DNA of 35,434 nt from an uncultured Porphyromonadaceae bacterium (GCA_947176755.1 CAMWRW010000016.1:1-35434); one strand, 5' to 3'. Shown: positions 22,713 to 32,551, counted from the first letter of the stretch. The notes: generated from the sequence alone by a model not told the origin. Program-made: numbers and translations.

Positions 22713-25514
22713 ATGAAAAAGCTATTCTCAGTGGTATGCACCACCGCGCTTCTCGGCTGCACTCTGTATGCGTATGCAGCAGAAGGCAACAGCTGGAGCT
22801 TCGTAACTGCCGGCTCAGAGCAGACTTATGCAATCAAGGCAGACGGCTCGCTGTGGGCATGGGGTTCTGCCGAATACGGCGAACTCGGCAACGGTTCTAA
22901 ATCTCCTGCAAAGGTATCTACCCCGACTCAGATCGGCACCGATGCAAAGTGGAAATATGCAGCAGGCGGCAGTGGTCGTGCATTCTTCATTAAGGAAGAT
23001 GGTACACTGTGGTCAACCGGTACTGCCGAAGGCGGTGTGCTTGGCACCAACAGCTCGATAGCACAGGTTCTGCCTGCACAGATCGGTACAGACACCGACT
23101 GGGCAACCGTAGCAACTTCCAACGGCGGTATGAACTACGATGCTCTCGCCGTTAAGACCGACGGCACTCTCTGGGGCTGGGGTAAAAACAGCATCGGCTG
23201 CCTCGGTGTAGGAGACTACGAAATACATCCGGTGCCCGTTCAGGTAGGTACCGACAACGACTGGGTGAGCGTATCTATCGGCTCCGACCACTCGCTTATG
23301 CTCAAGAAAGACGGTTCTATCTGGGGTGCAGGCAATGGCAGCAGCCGTGCTCTCGGCGCAAATCTCGGATATAACAAGGAGCCCGTGAAGGTTGCAGATG
23401 CAGCAGACTGGGTGAAGATTTATGCTATCGAAGAGGCTTCGTACGCTATCAAGGCCGACGGTACTCTCTGGGCATGGGGCGACAATGCAAAGGATATGCT
23501 CGGCCTCGAACTCAATAAGAACGGCGAGGAATGGGTAAACACCGACGAGCCCACTCAGGTGACAGCTCTCAGCGGTAAGGTTATCGACTTCTCGGGCAGC
23601 CAGTTTGTACGTGTCGCGCTCGTAGGCGAAGGCACAACAGCTACCAAGGCTTATGCATGGGGCTACAACTACTGCGGCGAGCTCGGTAACGGCACCGGAG
23701 TAGATCGCGGCGACGAAAATGTGACAGTATATACCACTCCTCAGGAAGTTCTTTTCGCAGAACCCGTAGAGCTTTCAAGTGTTTCCTGCGGTCAGAATTT
23801 TGCAGTAACTCTCGCTGCTGACGGCACACTCTACGGCTGGGGCAGCAACGCATGGGGTCAGCTCGGCACATCGGAGCCCGAAAACCTCCTCGGCACCTAC
23901 AAAACCACGCCTATCGAGGTTGCCGCACTTCCCGAAGAGGTAGCCGAAGGTGCTGAATTCGACGCAGCCAATATCCCCGCTTCTCTTGCAGGCGTTGAGA
24001 AAATCGTTCTCACCGGCGAATGGTCGACCGCAGACCTCAAGAAACTCAACGCACCCCTCGGCAACGGCGGCAACTTCATGGGTTATACTTACAACGAAAC
24101 CCTTGCTATCGTCGACATGTCGCAGGCTACTTTCGCAGAGAACACTTCTCTTGAGAAAATCTTCTACAACTGCCACGCACTCGAGACAGTAACCTTCCCC
24201 TCCAACGAATCGGTAGAGAATATCACCAGCCTCAACGCCGCGTTCCTCAACGACAACAAGCTCACTTCCGTAAACGTTGACGACCTGGTGAACGTAACCG
24301 ATCTCGACCAGGCTTTCCAGAACTGCAAGTCGCTCGTTGAGCTCAACCTCTCCAAGTGGGCCGGCGTAGAAAAGAGCGAAATGGCTGTTCAGAACTGTTC
24401 GGCCCTCACCACTATCGTTCTCCCCGGCAAATTCGCTATCGACGACCGTTGCTTCGGCGGATGCGATGAGCTCAGCCTCATCGACTGGAGCACATTCGAA
24501 GGCACAGAAGCTCCCGTCTTCCCCAGTATCGACGGATTCAACCCCTTCTACGGAACAGTATTCGCTCCCGGCAGCGCCGCTAAAATCACACTTATCGTGC
24601 CCGCTGCAGCTTACGAATCGTTCACAACCGATTCATTCTGGAAAGAATTCAATGTAAAGATGGCAGCCGCCCCCGGCACCTACACAGTTGATGCCGACGC
24701 AATTCCTGCTTCGCTTCAGGATGCCGTCCACGTAATCCTTACCGGCGCTTGGAATACCGACAAGTTTGCAGCTCTCGCCAAGGCTCTCGGTACAGCCGGC
24801 GGACTCACCGCGTCTAACGGGAGACTCGAATCTCTCGATATGACCACAGCTGAGATTGCATCTAACACGAAGTTCAAAATGCAGGTGCCCGGTGCTCTCT
24901 TCGGTACGGCGGACAAGGGTGTATTCCAGAACTACACCGCACTCACCACCGTGCTTATGCCCTCCGCCGACCAGGCAGCAAACTTCACATCGTTCGTTCA
25001 GGCCTTCCAGGGTTGCACCGCGCTCACCTCGATTGACCTCTCCGGCTGCACCGGCCTCACCGAGACCAACGATGCGTTCTACAACTGCTCGGCTCTGACA
25101 ACAGTCAAGTTCCCCGAAACTCTCGTGCTCAACAAGGAAATGTTTGACCGTTGTACCTCGCTCACCACTATCGACTGGAGCCTCTACAGCGGCACAACTG
25201 CACCCACCTATTCGATGAACGCACTTCCCTCGTTTATCGAACCCGCGAATCCGAAGTCACTCACAGTAATCGTCCCCGAGGATGCATACGAGGCATTCCT
25301 CGCAAGCGACAGCTGGAACATTTTCACTATCGTTAAGGCAGGATCAGGTCTTGTAGGTGTTGAAGGTGTTGTAGCAGACGGCGCACTCGAAGCTCCCAGC
25401 GCAGTGTACGACCTTGCAGGCCGTCGTGTGGCTACTCTCGCACCCGGTGAGAGCGCAAGCACCCTCCCCGCAGGACTCTACATCGTAGGCGGTAAGAAAT
25501 TCCTCGTGAAGTAA
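22713..25514 (+). CDS. Secreted RCC1-repeat and BspA-like leucine-rich protein with sorting domain
   Basis: This is a 933-residue surface protein from the ATG at 22713 (MKKLFS); a TTG 12 bp upstream is less likely. After the signal peptide come seven RCC1-type repeats (about 25-400), for example IKADGSLWAWGSAEYGELGN and LAADGTLYGWGSNAWGQLGT, enough for one seven-bladed propeller. Two homologous modules follow, about 414-650 and 654-877. Each opens with IPASL...LTG.W.T and has BspA/LRR_5-like segments (FYNCHALETVTFP; FYNCSALTTVKFP) and ends with a TLIVPAAAYESF / LTVIVPEDAYEAF strand. The C-terminus (VYDLAGRRVATL, LPAGLYIVGGKKFLVK) is a sorting-domain ending. A role in adhesion or ligand binding is inference from the repeat types. 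Confidence 0.88.
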   Translation: MKKLFSVVCTTALLGCTLYAYAAEGNSWSFVTAGSEQTYAIKADGSLWAWGSAEYGELGNGSKSPAKVSTPTQIGTDAKWKYAAGGSGRAFFIKEDGTLWSTGTAEGGVLGTNSSIAQVLPAQIGTDTDWATVATSNGGMNYDALAVKTDGTLWGWGKNSIGCLGVGDYEIHPVPVQVGTDNDWVSVSIGSDHSLMLKKDGSIWGAGNGSSRALGANLGYNKEPVKVADAADWVKIYAIEEASYAIKADGTLWAWGDNAKDMLGLELNKNGEEWVNTDEPTQVTALSGKVIDFSGSQFVRVALVGEGTTATKAYAWGYNYCGELGNGTGVDRGDENVTVYTTPQEVLFAEPVELSSVSCGQNFAVTLAADGTLYGWGSNAWGQLGTSEPENLLGTYKTTPIEVAALPEEVAEGAEFDAANIPASLAGVEKIVLTGEWSTADLKKLNAPLGNGGNFMGYTYNETLAIVDMSQATFAENTSLEKIFYNCHALETVTFPSNESVENITSLNAAFLNDNKLTSVNVDDLVNVTDLDQAFQNCKSLVELNLSKWAGVEKSEMAVQNCSALTTIVLPGKFAIDDRCFGGCDELSLIDWSTFEGTEAPVFPSIDGFNPFYGTVFAPGSAAKITLIVPAAAYESFTTDSFWKEFNVKMAAAPGTYTVDADAIPASLQDAVHVILTGAWNTDKFAALAKALGTAGGLTASNGRLESLDMTTAEIASNTKFKMQVPGALFGTADKGVFQNYTALTTVLMPSADQAANFTSFVQAFQGCTALTSIDLSGCTGLTETNDAFYNCSALTTVKFPETLVLNKEMFDRCTSLTTIDWSLYSGTTAPTYSMNALPSFIEPANPKSLTVIVPEDAYEAFLASDSWNIFTIVKAGSGLVGVEGVVADGALEAPSAVYDLAGRRVATLAPGESASTLPAGLYIVGGKKFLVK

Positions 25515-25549
25515 TTTAAGAATACTTCTTAGTACCGAACAAATATCAA

Positions 25550-25591
25550 GCGGCGTGTCAATCCGATTGACACGCCGCCTTTGCGTTTTTT
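25550..25591 (+). terminator. Terminator after the RCC1/LRR gene
   Basis: A perfect 13-bp stem GCGGCGTGTCAAT / ATTGACACGCCGC with loop CCG is followed by CTTTGCGTTTTTT. It closes the secreted-protein pair. Confidence 0.9.
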
Positions 25592-25885
25592 ACCGGTGCC
25601 GGGTGAGCGAGAATCCGTCGGCCGAGGCCGACGGCGGCTTCGATTGCGTTCATTGTGGAAAGGGGCTGACAACCCAAAAACGTTAATTGGATTATGTTCG
25701 GCTAAAGGCCGGGACAAGGGTATTCTTTTGTCAGAGAATTGGAGAGTGACATGAAATTTGGAGGATGTTGATAATAATATGTCATGAAGGCAAAACAGAT
25801 TCAGTTTTAATTTGTTATTCAGTTATACCTTAATATAATCAGTTCTATTTCCGTAGGGAAAATCAGAATACCAAAAAACTCAGCT
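25592..25885. other. Intergenic and presumed control region of the glp locus
   Basis: No gene is seen. It holds a second GC-rich hairpin at 25615-25634 (CCGTCGGCC / GGCCGACGG, 2-nt loop) and then about 150 bp of AT-rich DNA before the glpA ATG. TTAATTTG at 25807-25814 is a 7-of-8 match to the -7 consensus. GACATGAA (25748) and GTCATGAA (25781) form a near-repeat that might be a regulator site. None is strong. Confidence 0.45.
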
Positions 25886-27535
25886 ATGAAAGACGACCTT
25901 CTATCCAAAGAATATGATGTTATCGTCATAGGAGGGGGCGCTACCGGAGCAGGTACGGCCCGCGACTGCGCGATGCGCGGACTAAAGACGATATTGATAG
26001 AGCGCCTTGACTTTACGGCCGGAGCAACCGGACGCAATCATGGCTTGCTCCACAGTGGCGCCCGTTATGCCCATACCGATCCGGAATCAGCCGCAGAGTG
26101 TATTAAAGAAAATATGATACTCAAACGTATCGCCCGCCACTGTATAGAGGAGACAGGTGGACTCTTTGTTTCTTTGCCTGAAGACGGACTCGACTATCAT
26201 GAGGCTTTCATAGCAGACTGTCTGCGGGCAGGAATCCCGGCTGAAGAGCTTGATCCTAAGGAGGCACTCCGTGTAGAACCCTCCGTCAATCCCGAAATCA
26301 TAGGAGCGGTGAAAGTGCCGGATGGTTCGGTTGATCCGTTCCGACTGACGACGGCCAATGTAATGGCCGCGAGAATGAACGGAGCAGACGTCATGACTTA
26401 TCAGGAGGTGACCGGTTTTCTAAAGGAAGGAACAAGGATAACGGGAGTGAAGCTCCGTTCACGCCGCAATGGTGAAGAAACCGAAATCCGGGGGCGCGTG
26501 ACAATCAATGCCGCCGGCATCTGGGGTCACCGTCTGGCGGAACTTGCCGGAATAACACTGAATATGTATCCCGCAAAAGGCTCGCTCCTTATCTTTGGCC
26601 ATAGAATCAACCGGATGGTGCTCAACCGCTGTCGTAAACCCGGGGATGCCGACATTCTCGTTCCCGGCGACACAATCTGTGTGATCGGCACCACCTCTAC
26701 ACGCATACCTTACGATGAAATAGACAACATGGAGGTAACTCCCGAGGAAGTTGACCTTCTCCTGCGCGAAGGAGTGAAGCTTTCCCCGCAGATGGCCTGG
26801 ACCCGCATATTGCGAGCCTATGCCGGAGTGCGTCCCCTTGTGGCGTCAGACGACGATCCGACCGGAAGAAGCATCAGCCGCGGCATCGTCTGTCTTGACC
26901 ATGAGAAGCGCGACGGTGTGGAGGGATTCATCACCATCACCGGAGGAAAGCTAATGACCTATCGCCTGATGGCACAGGAAGCGACCGACATGGCCTGCAA
27001 GAAATTAGGGGTGGAGAGGAAATGCCGGACGGCGGAGATTCCACTTCCCGGCTCGGAGGAGACTCCGGACGACACACGTCGCCGCTCACACATCATAGAA
27101 CTAAGCACTGAACAGAAGGCTGCGGAAGACCGTCATGGTTCGTTGACGGGAAAAATTGTCTCTGATGATGATGCGGCAGATGCCCTTGTCTGCGAATGTG
27201 AGCAGGTCTCGGTGGGAGAGGTTAACTACGCCATAGAGGAGCTGCACGTACATAATCTTGTCAATCTCCGCAGGCGTACCCGTCTCGGTATGGGGACATG
27301 CCAGGGAGAGCTGTGTGCCTGCCGTGGAGCGGGTCTTCTCGAACGCCATGATAAATGCACACAGCGGAGCCTGGATGATCTCGCCTCCTTCCTTGACGAA
27401 CGCTGGCACGGTATGTTCCCCGTCTGCTGGGGAGAGACACTCGTAGAAATACAGTTCACCTCCTGGCTCTATGAAGGAGTGTGCGGTCTTGACCCAACGG
27501 AAGTGAACGTGACAGAAAATCCCACCCAACATTAA
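25886..27535 (+). CDS. glpA: Anaerobic glycerol-3-phosphate dehydrogenase subunit A
   Basis: This FAD-dependent catalytic subunit oxidises sn-glycerol-3-phosphate to dihydroxyacetone phosphate in the GlpABC complex. It has 549 residues. The Rossmann FAD motif VIVIGGGATGAG is at 12-23, followed by RDCAMRGLKTILIERLDFTAGATGRNHGLLHSGARY, the region around the substrate site. The C-terminal BFD-type [2Fe-2S] domain is intact, with Cys436, Cys438, Cys472 and Cys477 (VCECEQ, TCQGELC). glpB follows after 12 bp, glpC next. The E. coli complex passes electrons to menaquinone and then to fumarate or nitrate; a fumarate route is likely here but is inference. Confidence 0.97.
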   Translation: MKDDLLSKEYDVIVIGGGATGAGTARDCAMRGLKTILIERLDFTAGATGRNHGLLHSGARYAHTDPESAAECIKENMILKRIARHCIEETGGLFVSLPEDGLDYHEAFIADCLRAGIPAEELDPKEALRVEPSVNPEIIGAVKVPDGSVDPFRLTTANVMAARMNGADVMTYQEVTGFLKEGTRITGVKLRSRRNGEETEIRGRVTINAAGIWGHRLAELAGITLNMYPAKGSLLIFGHRINRMVLNRCRKPGDADILVPGDTICVIGTTSTRIPYDEIDNMEVTPEEVDLLLREGVKLSPQMAWTRILRAYAGVRPLVASDDDPTGRSISRGIVCLDHEKRDGVEGFITITGGKLMTYRLMAQEATDMACKKLGVERKCRTAEIPLPGSEETPDDTRRRSHIIELSTEQKAAEDRHGSLTGKIVSDDDAADALVCECEQVSVGEVNYAIEELHVHNLVNLRRRTRLGMGTCQGELCACRGAGLLERHDKCTQRSLDDLASFLDERWHGMFPVCWGETLVEIQFTSWLYEGVCGLDPTEVNVTENPTQH

Positions 27536-27547
27536 AAATACAGAGCC

Positions 27548-28786
27548 ATGAGATTCGATACCATCGTAATAGGCGGAGGACTGAGTGGCCTCGTATCCGC
27601 TATTGAATGTGCCCGTGCGGGGCAAAAGACGGCTGTCGTCTCAGCCGGTCAGAGCGCGCTCCATTTTTGGTCGGGCTCATTTGAACTACTGGGAAATATT
27701 GATGGCAGACCGGTGATTGACAATCCGCTCGGAAGACTCGGCGAACTTTCGGAAGATCATCCCTACCGAAAGATCGGGGAGGAAAAACTGAGAGAATTGC
27801 TCGGAAAAGTGCCCGGCATCATATCCGATGCGGGATTGAAGTGTACGGGCTCCCTTGACCGCAATCATCTGCGTCTGACCCCACTCGGTTTTCTCAAACC
27901 GGCTTGGCTGACCCTCGGGGATTACGTATCTTTTGCGGCAGACCAGCCCCTTCCCTGGAAGAAAGTCGCGCTGGTCAATATCTATTCCTATCTTGACTTC
28001 TATCCCCGATTTCTTGAATACGGGTTGAAGAAGAGGGGAGTGGAATGCACTATTTCCAATGTCAACATACCGCAGCTGGACACACTTCGTAAAAGCACCA
28101 CCGAGATGCGCGCCACCAATATGTCTCGCATCCTTACTGATTCAGCGGTTGATGCACTCGCAGCCGAGGTTGACAAAGCAGCCAAAGGGGCAGATGCGGT
28201 GATAATGCCGGCCATCCTCGGGATATACAGTGATGCTCCTGTGGAACGTCTCAGAAACCGTGTGAGTGTCCCGGTATGGTTCGTGCCTACGACTCCCGCT
28301 TCAGTGCCAGGAGTGCGCTGTCAACTCAGCTTACGGGATCTTTTCATCCGCCTCGGAGGAGAGTTTCTTCCCGGAGACACTGTCAAGGGGGGCTATTTCG
28401 AGAAAAACCGTCTCCGCCGCATCCATACAGTCAACTTGGGAGAAATGCCCCTTGAGGCTGATAACTTCATAATATCCACCGGCAGCTTCTTCGGCCACGG
28501 ACTCATAGCCGACATGGAGCGTATATATGAACCCGTCTTCGGGCTTGACCTGAATGTGACCGGAGGTCGAACCGAATGGTATCGCAAGGATTTCTACGCC
28601 TCCCAGCCCTATATGTCGTATGGCGTTGTCACCGACTCCTGTTTCCGACCCTCCCGGAAAGGGGAAACAGTTGAGAATCTCTATGCTACCGGAGCATTAC
28701 TTGCCGGCTTCAATGCCCTGAAAGAGGGTTCAGGCGCAGGCATCACCCTCGCCACCGCCCTTCACGCCGCATCCAGTTTAACTTAA
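27548..28786 (+). CDS. glpB: Anaerobic glycerol-3-phosphate dehydrogenase subunit B
   Basis: This is the 412-residue second flavoprotein-like subunit of the GlpABC complex. It starts with a dinucleotide-binding motif (TIVIGGGLSGLVSAIECARAG) and the family segment SALHFWSGSFELLG. LGFLKPAWLTLGDYVS and the C-terminal ATGALLAGFNALKEGSGAGI, a second FAD-contacting segment, are also typical. Length is as in E. coli GlpB (419). It lies 12 bp after glpA and 11 bp before glpC, clearly one operon. Confidence 0.96.
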   Translation: MRFDTIVIGGGLSGLVSAIECARAGQKTAVVSAGQSALHFWSGSFELLGNIDGRPVIDNPLGRLGELSEDHPYRKIGEEKLRELLGKVPGIISDAGLKCTGSLDRNHLRLTPLGFLKPAWLTLGDYVSFAADQPLPWKKVALVNIYSYLDFYPRFLEYGLKKRGVECTISNVNIPQLDTLRKSTTEMRATNMSRILTDSAVDALAAEVDKAAKGADAVIMPAILGIYSDAPVERLRNRVSVPVWFVPTTPASVPGVRCQLSLRDLFIRLGGEFLPGDTVKGGYFEKNRLRRIHTVNLGEMPLEADNFIISTGSFFGHGLIADMERIYEPVFGLDLNVTGGRTEWYRKDFYASQPYMSYGVVTDSCFRPSRKGETVENLYATGALLAGFNALKEGSGAGITLATALHAASSLT

Positions 28787-28797
28787 TCCTTACCGCT

Positions 28798-30054
28798 ATG
28801 ATGACCCTTCAACAACAGAATATCAGCGACAATAATTTTGAATCGTGTATAAAATGCACGATATGCACGGTCTATTGTCCGGTCACTGCGGTGAACCCGG
28901 ATTATCCGGGGCCGAAGCAAGCCGGCCCCGATGGAGAGAGATACCGCCTGAAAAAGCCTCTGTATTATGACGAGGCATTGAAATATTGCCTTAACTGCAA
29001 ACGTTGTGAAGTGGCTTGTCCGAACGACGTTCGCATAGGCGACATCATCCAGTCCGCCCGCATTAAATATGGTCGTCACCGCCCGTCGCTTCGCGACTCC
29101 ATCCTTGCTGACACCGACACAGTGGGGACAATGGCCTCGGCATTTGCACCGATAGTCAACTTCACCCTACGTCTGAAGCCGGTGAAGCTGCTTATGGATA
29201 CTTTCTTAGGGGTAGACGATCATCGCACGTTCCCGAAATATTCCTCCGTGAAATTCGAGACGTGGTATAATAAACACGCCGCAGCGGAGCAGGAAAAGTT
29301 TCCGAAAAAAGTGGCCTATTTCCACGGGTGCTATGTAAATTATAATTACCCGAAGCTTGGAATGGACTTCATAAAGGTCTTCAATGCGATAGGAATCGGG
29401 GTGTCGTTGCTTGATAAGGAGAAATGTTGCGGAGTGGCAAAGATTGCCAACCGCTGCATCAAAGATGCAACCCGGGACGCGGAAATAAACCTCAAGGCCA
29501 TCCGTGAGGCTGTCGGCAATGGAATGGACGTGCTTCTGACCTCTTCGACCTGCTGTTTCACCATCCGCGACGAATATCCTCATGTTCTCAAACTGGAAAA
29601 TGAAGATGTCCGCGACCATGTCTCCCTTGCGACGCGCGCCCTTTATCGCCTTGTAGACGAGGGGAAGGTCAAGCTTGTCTTCCGCAAGGATTTCCGCAAG
29701 AGGATAGCCTACCATGTGCCATGCCACATGGAGAAACTCGGATGGAGCATATATTCTACGACACTCCTGAAAATGATTCCGGGTCTTGACTTCGTTCGCC
29801 TTGACCCGCACTGCTGCGGCATAGCCGGGACCTATGGTTTCAAGAAGGAATATTACAATTATTCCCAAGCAATCGGAGAACCCCTCTTCCGTCAGATTCT
29901 CGATTCAAATCTCGACTCGGTTGCAACAGATTGCGAAACCTGTAAATGGCAGATAGAGATGTCGACAGGACTTCCGGTTGAAAATCCCATCTCGATTATC
30001 GCGGACGCCCTGGATGTGGAGGCCACACGCAAGGCCAACAATGTCGAGGATTGA
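28798..30054 (+). CDS. glpC: Anaerobic glycerol-3-phosphate dehydrogenase iron-sulfur subunit C
   Basis: This 418-residue membrane-anchoring and electron-transfer subunit carries two [4Fe-4S] motifs near the N-terminus, CxxCxxCxxxCP at Cys17/20/23/27 and Cys64/67/70/74. Two CCG-type domains follow (KEKCCGVAKIANRC near 205; LDPHCCGIAGTYGF near 340), which in related proteins bind further cofactors and contact quinone. The start could be either of two adjacent ATG codons (28798, 28801). glpK follows after a structured gap of 109 bp. Confidence 0.96.
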   Translation: MMTLQQQNISDNNFESCIKCTICTVYCPVTAVNPDYPGPKQAGPDGERYRLKKPLYYDEALKYCLNCKRCEVACPNDVRIGDIIQSARIKYGRHRPSLRDSILADTDTVGTMASAFAPIVNFTLRLKPVKLLMDTFLGVDDHRTFPKYSSVKFETWYNKHAAAEQEKFPKKVAYFHGCYVNYNYPKLGMDFIKVFNAIGIGVSLLDKEKCCGVAKIANRCIKDATRDAEINLKAIREAVGNGMDVLLTSSTCCFTIRDEYPHVLKLENEDVRDHVSLATRALYRLVDEGKVKLVFRKDFRKRIAYHVPCHMEKLGWSIYSTTLLKMIPGLDFVRLDPHCCGIAGTYGFKKEYYNYSQAIGEPLFRQILDSNLDSVATDCETCKWQIEMSTGLPVENPISIIADALDVEATRKANNVED

Positions 30055-30065
30055 AAATATCCCGA

Positions 30066-30126
30066 CTCCGGATGGCTCCCGGGAGAGAATGACAGAGAAA
30101 TCCGGAGGTCATGTCTTCTTAAGAAG
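30066..30126. promoter_or_regulatory. Structured glpC-glpK gap with inverted repeat and 12-bp palindrome
   Basis: CTCCGGAT (30066-30073) and ATCCGGAG (30100-30107) form an 8-bp inverted repeat enclosing the palindrome CTCCCGGGAG (30076-30085). A separate perfect palindrome CTTCTTAAGAAG lies at 30115-30126, 38 bp before the glpK ATG. These could attenuate read-through from glpC and bind a regulator of glpK; both roles are inference. Confidence 0.45.
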
Positions 30127-30163
30127 TAAATAAATTCCTTAAAATTAAAAATATCCCTCTACC

Positions 30164-31678
30164 ATGGAAACAACTCAAGAATATCCCCGTTACATCCTTG
30201 CCCTTGATCAGGGCACAAGCAGTTCGCGAGCGATTGTCTTTGACCACGAAGGAAACATCTGCTCTGTAGCACAGCATGAATTTCCACAGATTTTCCCAAA
30301 ATCGGGGTGGGTGGAGCATGATCCGCAGCAGATATGGGGTTCCCAGGCAGCCGTGATAGCCGAAGCCATATCGAAAATAGGAATCAACGGCCATAACATC
30401 GCCGCCATAGGAATCACCAATCAGCGAGAGACCACCGTAGTGTGGGATGCTGAGACAGGCGAGCCCATCTATAATGCTATCGTATGGCAAGACCGTCGCA
30501 CGTCAGAGTATTGCGACTCCCTGCGCGAGCAGGGGCTGTCGGATATGATTCACAAGAAGACCGGGCTTATCATCGATGCGTATTTCAGCGCAACAAAAAT
30601 CCGCTGGATTCTTGATAATGTGCCCGGCGCGAGGGAGAAAGCCGAGGCAGGCAAACTCCGTTTCGGCACTGTAGACAGTTGGCTGGTGTCGTGCCTGACA
30701 CGCAACCACGTGCACATCACGGATGTTACAAATGCTTCACGCACATTGCTCTTCAATATTCATACCCTTGAATGGGATAAGGAGCTGCTTGAGCTCTTCG
30801 GTATTCCCGAATCGATGATGCCGGAGGTTAAGTCGAGCAGTGAAATTTATGGATACACCACGACCACGCTCTTCGCGCATGAGATACCGATAGCCGGCAT
30901 CGTAGGCGACCAGCAGGCAGCACTCTTCGGACAGATGTGTGTCGAACCCGGGGCCGTGAAAAACACTTATGGAACGGGTTGTTTCCTCCTCATGAATTCA
31001 GGCGACAAACCCATCGACTCCAAGAACTCTCTTATTACCACCATCGCCTGGGGATTGAACGGGAAGGTGACATACGCACTGGAGGGTTCGATATTTGTGG
31101 CCGGATCGGTAGTGCAGTGGCTCCGCGATAATCTGAAGTGTATCACGTCTTCGGCGGAGGTAGAAGAGCTGGCGGCTTCGGTTCCGGACACAGACGGAGT
31201 GTATTTCGTGCCGGCATTCACCGGACTTGGGGCTCCGTATTGGGATCAATATGCACGCGGGGCCATCTCCGGTCTGTCACGCGGCTCCACGCTCGCGCAT
31301 ATAGCACGGGCCGCTCTTCAGGGGATAGCATATCAGACTTATGACATTGTAAAGGCAATGGAGAAGGACTCCGGGCTGCGTATCGCCAATCTGAAAGTGG
31401 ATGGTGGAGCGTCGCGCAACAATCTTCTGATGCAATTCCAGAGCGATATACTTGAAACGGAGGTGCTGCGCCCGCTTGTGACAGAGACAACGGCCTTGGG
31501 CGCTGCCTATATGGCCGGATTGGCAGTAGGGTTTTGGAAAGACCTTGACGAGATAAAGAAGCAGTGGAAGGTGGAACGCAAGTTTAAACCCTCTTCCGAT
31601 CGAGAGAAAGTGGAGAAAGAGCTGGCAGGGTGGCATGACGCAGTGAGGCGAGTATTGACTCCGGATTCCCTCGAATAA
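30164..31678 (+). CDS. glpK: Glycerol kinase
   Basis: GlpK phosphorylates glycerol to sn-glycerol-3-phosphate with ATP in the cytoplasm. The 504 residues match E. coli GlpK in length. FGGY-family signatures are intact: [16 protein letters not shown] (first ATP loop), [36 protein letters not shown], the catalytic Asp in [36 protein letters not shown] and [17 protein letters not shown]. It supplies the substrate of GlpABC encoded just upstream, and the aquaglyceroporin gene follows 78 bp later. Confidence 0.98.
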   Translation: METTQEYPRYILALDQGTSSSRAIVFDHEGNICSVAQHEFPQIFPKSGWVEHDPQQIWGSQAAVIAEAISKIGINGHNIAAIGITNQRETTVVWDAETGEPIYNAIVWQDRRTSEYCDSLREQGLSDMIHKKTGLIIDAYFSATKIRWILDNVPGAREKAEAGKLRFGTVDSWLVSCLTRNHVHITDVTNASRTLLFNIHTLEWDKELLELFGIPESMMPEVKSSSEIYGYTTTTLFAHEIPIAGIVGDQQAALFGQMCVEPGAVKNTYGTGCFLLMNSGDKPIDSKNSLITTIAWGLNGKVTYALEGSIFVAGSVVQWLRDNLKCITSSAEVEELAASVPDTDGVYFVPAFTGLGAPYWDQYARGAISGLSRGSTLAHIARAALQGIAYQTYDIVKAMEKDSGLRIANLKVDGGASRNNLLMQFQSDILETEVLRPLVTETTALGAAYMAGLAVGFWKDLDEIKKQWKVERKFKPSSDREKVEKELAGWHDAVRRVLTPDSLE

Positions 31679-31756
31679 AGAGTTGGAGCGGAATGGCTCT
31701 GGAAAATTGTAACATATCGCTTTTTCTAAATACTTACCTCTAAACACGCATAAATT

Positions 31757-32503
31757 ATGGCACCATCAGTTTTCCTACAGTGTCTGTTTGAATTTCTGGG
31801 CACGTTTGTAATGATACTTCTTGGAGTTGGAGTCTGTGCCTGCACCTCCCTGCCACGCTCGAAAGGGCAGGGAGCAGGCTGGGTAGTGGTCACTCTTGCA
31901 TGGGGTCTTGCGGTCATGTGCGGGGTGTTGATAGCCGGCCCGTACACAGGAGCCCATCTCAACCCGGCCGTGACAATAGGCCTTGCATCGGCCGGAAAAT
32001 TCAGCTGGGCCTTGGTAGCTCCTTATATTCTATCACAACTAATTGGCGCTTTCCTTGCGGCTGTGGCAATCTATTATTTCTATAAAGACCACTTTGATCT
32101 TACGGAAGATCCCGATACAAAATTAGGAGTCTTCGCCACTATCCCGGCGATAGAGAATATGAAAAGGAATTTCCTCTCCGAGGTGATCGGCACCTTCGTA
32201 CTTGTGCTCGTCATCCTCTTTATGTCAGGAAAAGGGAATACGGCGGAGGTAGGTTTGGGCTCCATAGGAGCTCTCCCTGTGTCATTGCTCGTCATTGTAA
32301 TAGGTATGTCTCTTGGAGGCACCACCGGCTACGCCATCAATCCGGTTCGTGACTTCGGTCCGCGCCTGGCTCATTCTCTTTTGCCAATAAAGGGGAAGGG
32401 TTCAAGCAAATGGAAATATGTATGGGTTCCGATACTGGGCCCTATCCTCGGAGGAGTGTTTGCGGCTCTTGTCTACTGGGGTTGCACACTTTGCGGAGCG
32501 TGA
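31757..32503 (+). CDS. glpF: Glycerol uptake facilitator (aquaglyceroporin)
   Basis: This 248-residue membrane channel of the MIP family has six membrane helices and two half-helix motifs. The first is GAHLNPAVT (NPA at 69-71) and the second is AINPVRDFGPR (NPV at 195-197). The Arg of the selectivity filter and the Asp after it (RDFGP), a mark of glycerol-conducting members, are kept. In the second motif Ala is replaced by Val. It lets glycerol diffuse in for trapping by GlpK. It is the last of the five glp genes. Confidence 0.95.
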   Translation: MAPSVFLQCLFEFLGTFVMILLGVGVCACTSLPRSKGQGAGWVVVTLAWGLAVMCGVLIAGPYTGAHLNPAVTIGLASAGKFSWALVAPYILSQLIGAFLAAVAIYYFYKDHFDLTEDPDTKLGVFATIPAIENMKRNFLSEVIGTFVLVLVILFMSGKGNTAEVGLGSIGALPVSLLVIVIGMSLGGTTGYAINPVRDFGPRLAHSLLPIKGKGSSKWKYVWVPILGPILGGVFAALVYWGCTLCGA

Positions 32504-32519
32504 AATATGTAAAAACGAA

Positions 32520-32551
32520 TAAAACCTTAAAACCTTAAAACCTTAAAACCT
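32520..32551 (+). repeat. Tandem repeat, 4 x TAAAACCT
   Basis: Four exact copies of the 8-bp unit TAAAACCT fill the gap between glpF and the secreted HAD gene, ending 7 bp before the ATG at 32559. Loss or gain of units would change the distance from any upstream promoter to the start. Confidence 0.9.

Noticed and set aside
32520..32551. CRISPR-like array
   Set aside because: The units are 8 bp, adjacent and without spacers, so it is a simple tandem repeat; no cas genes are present.
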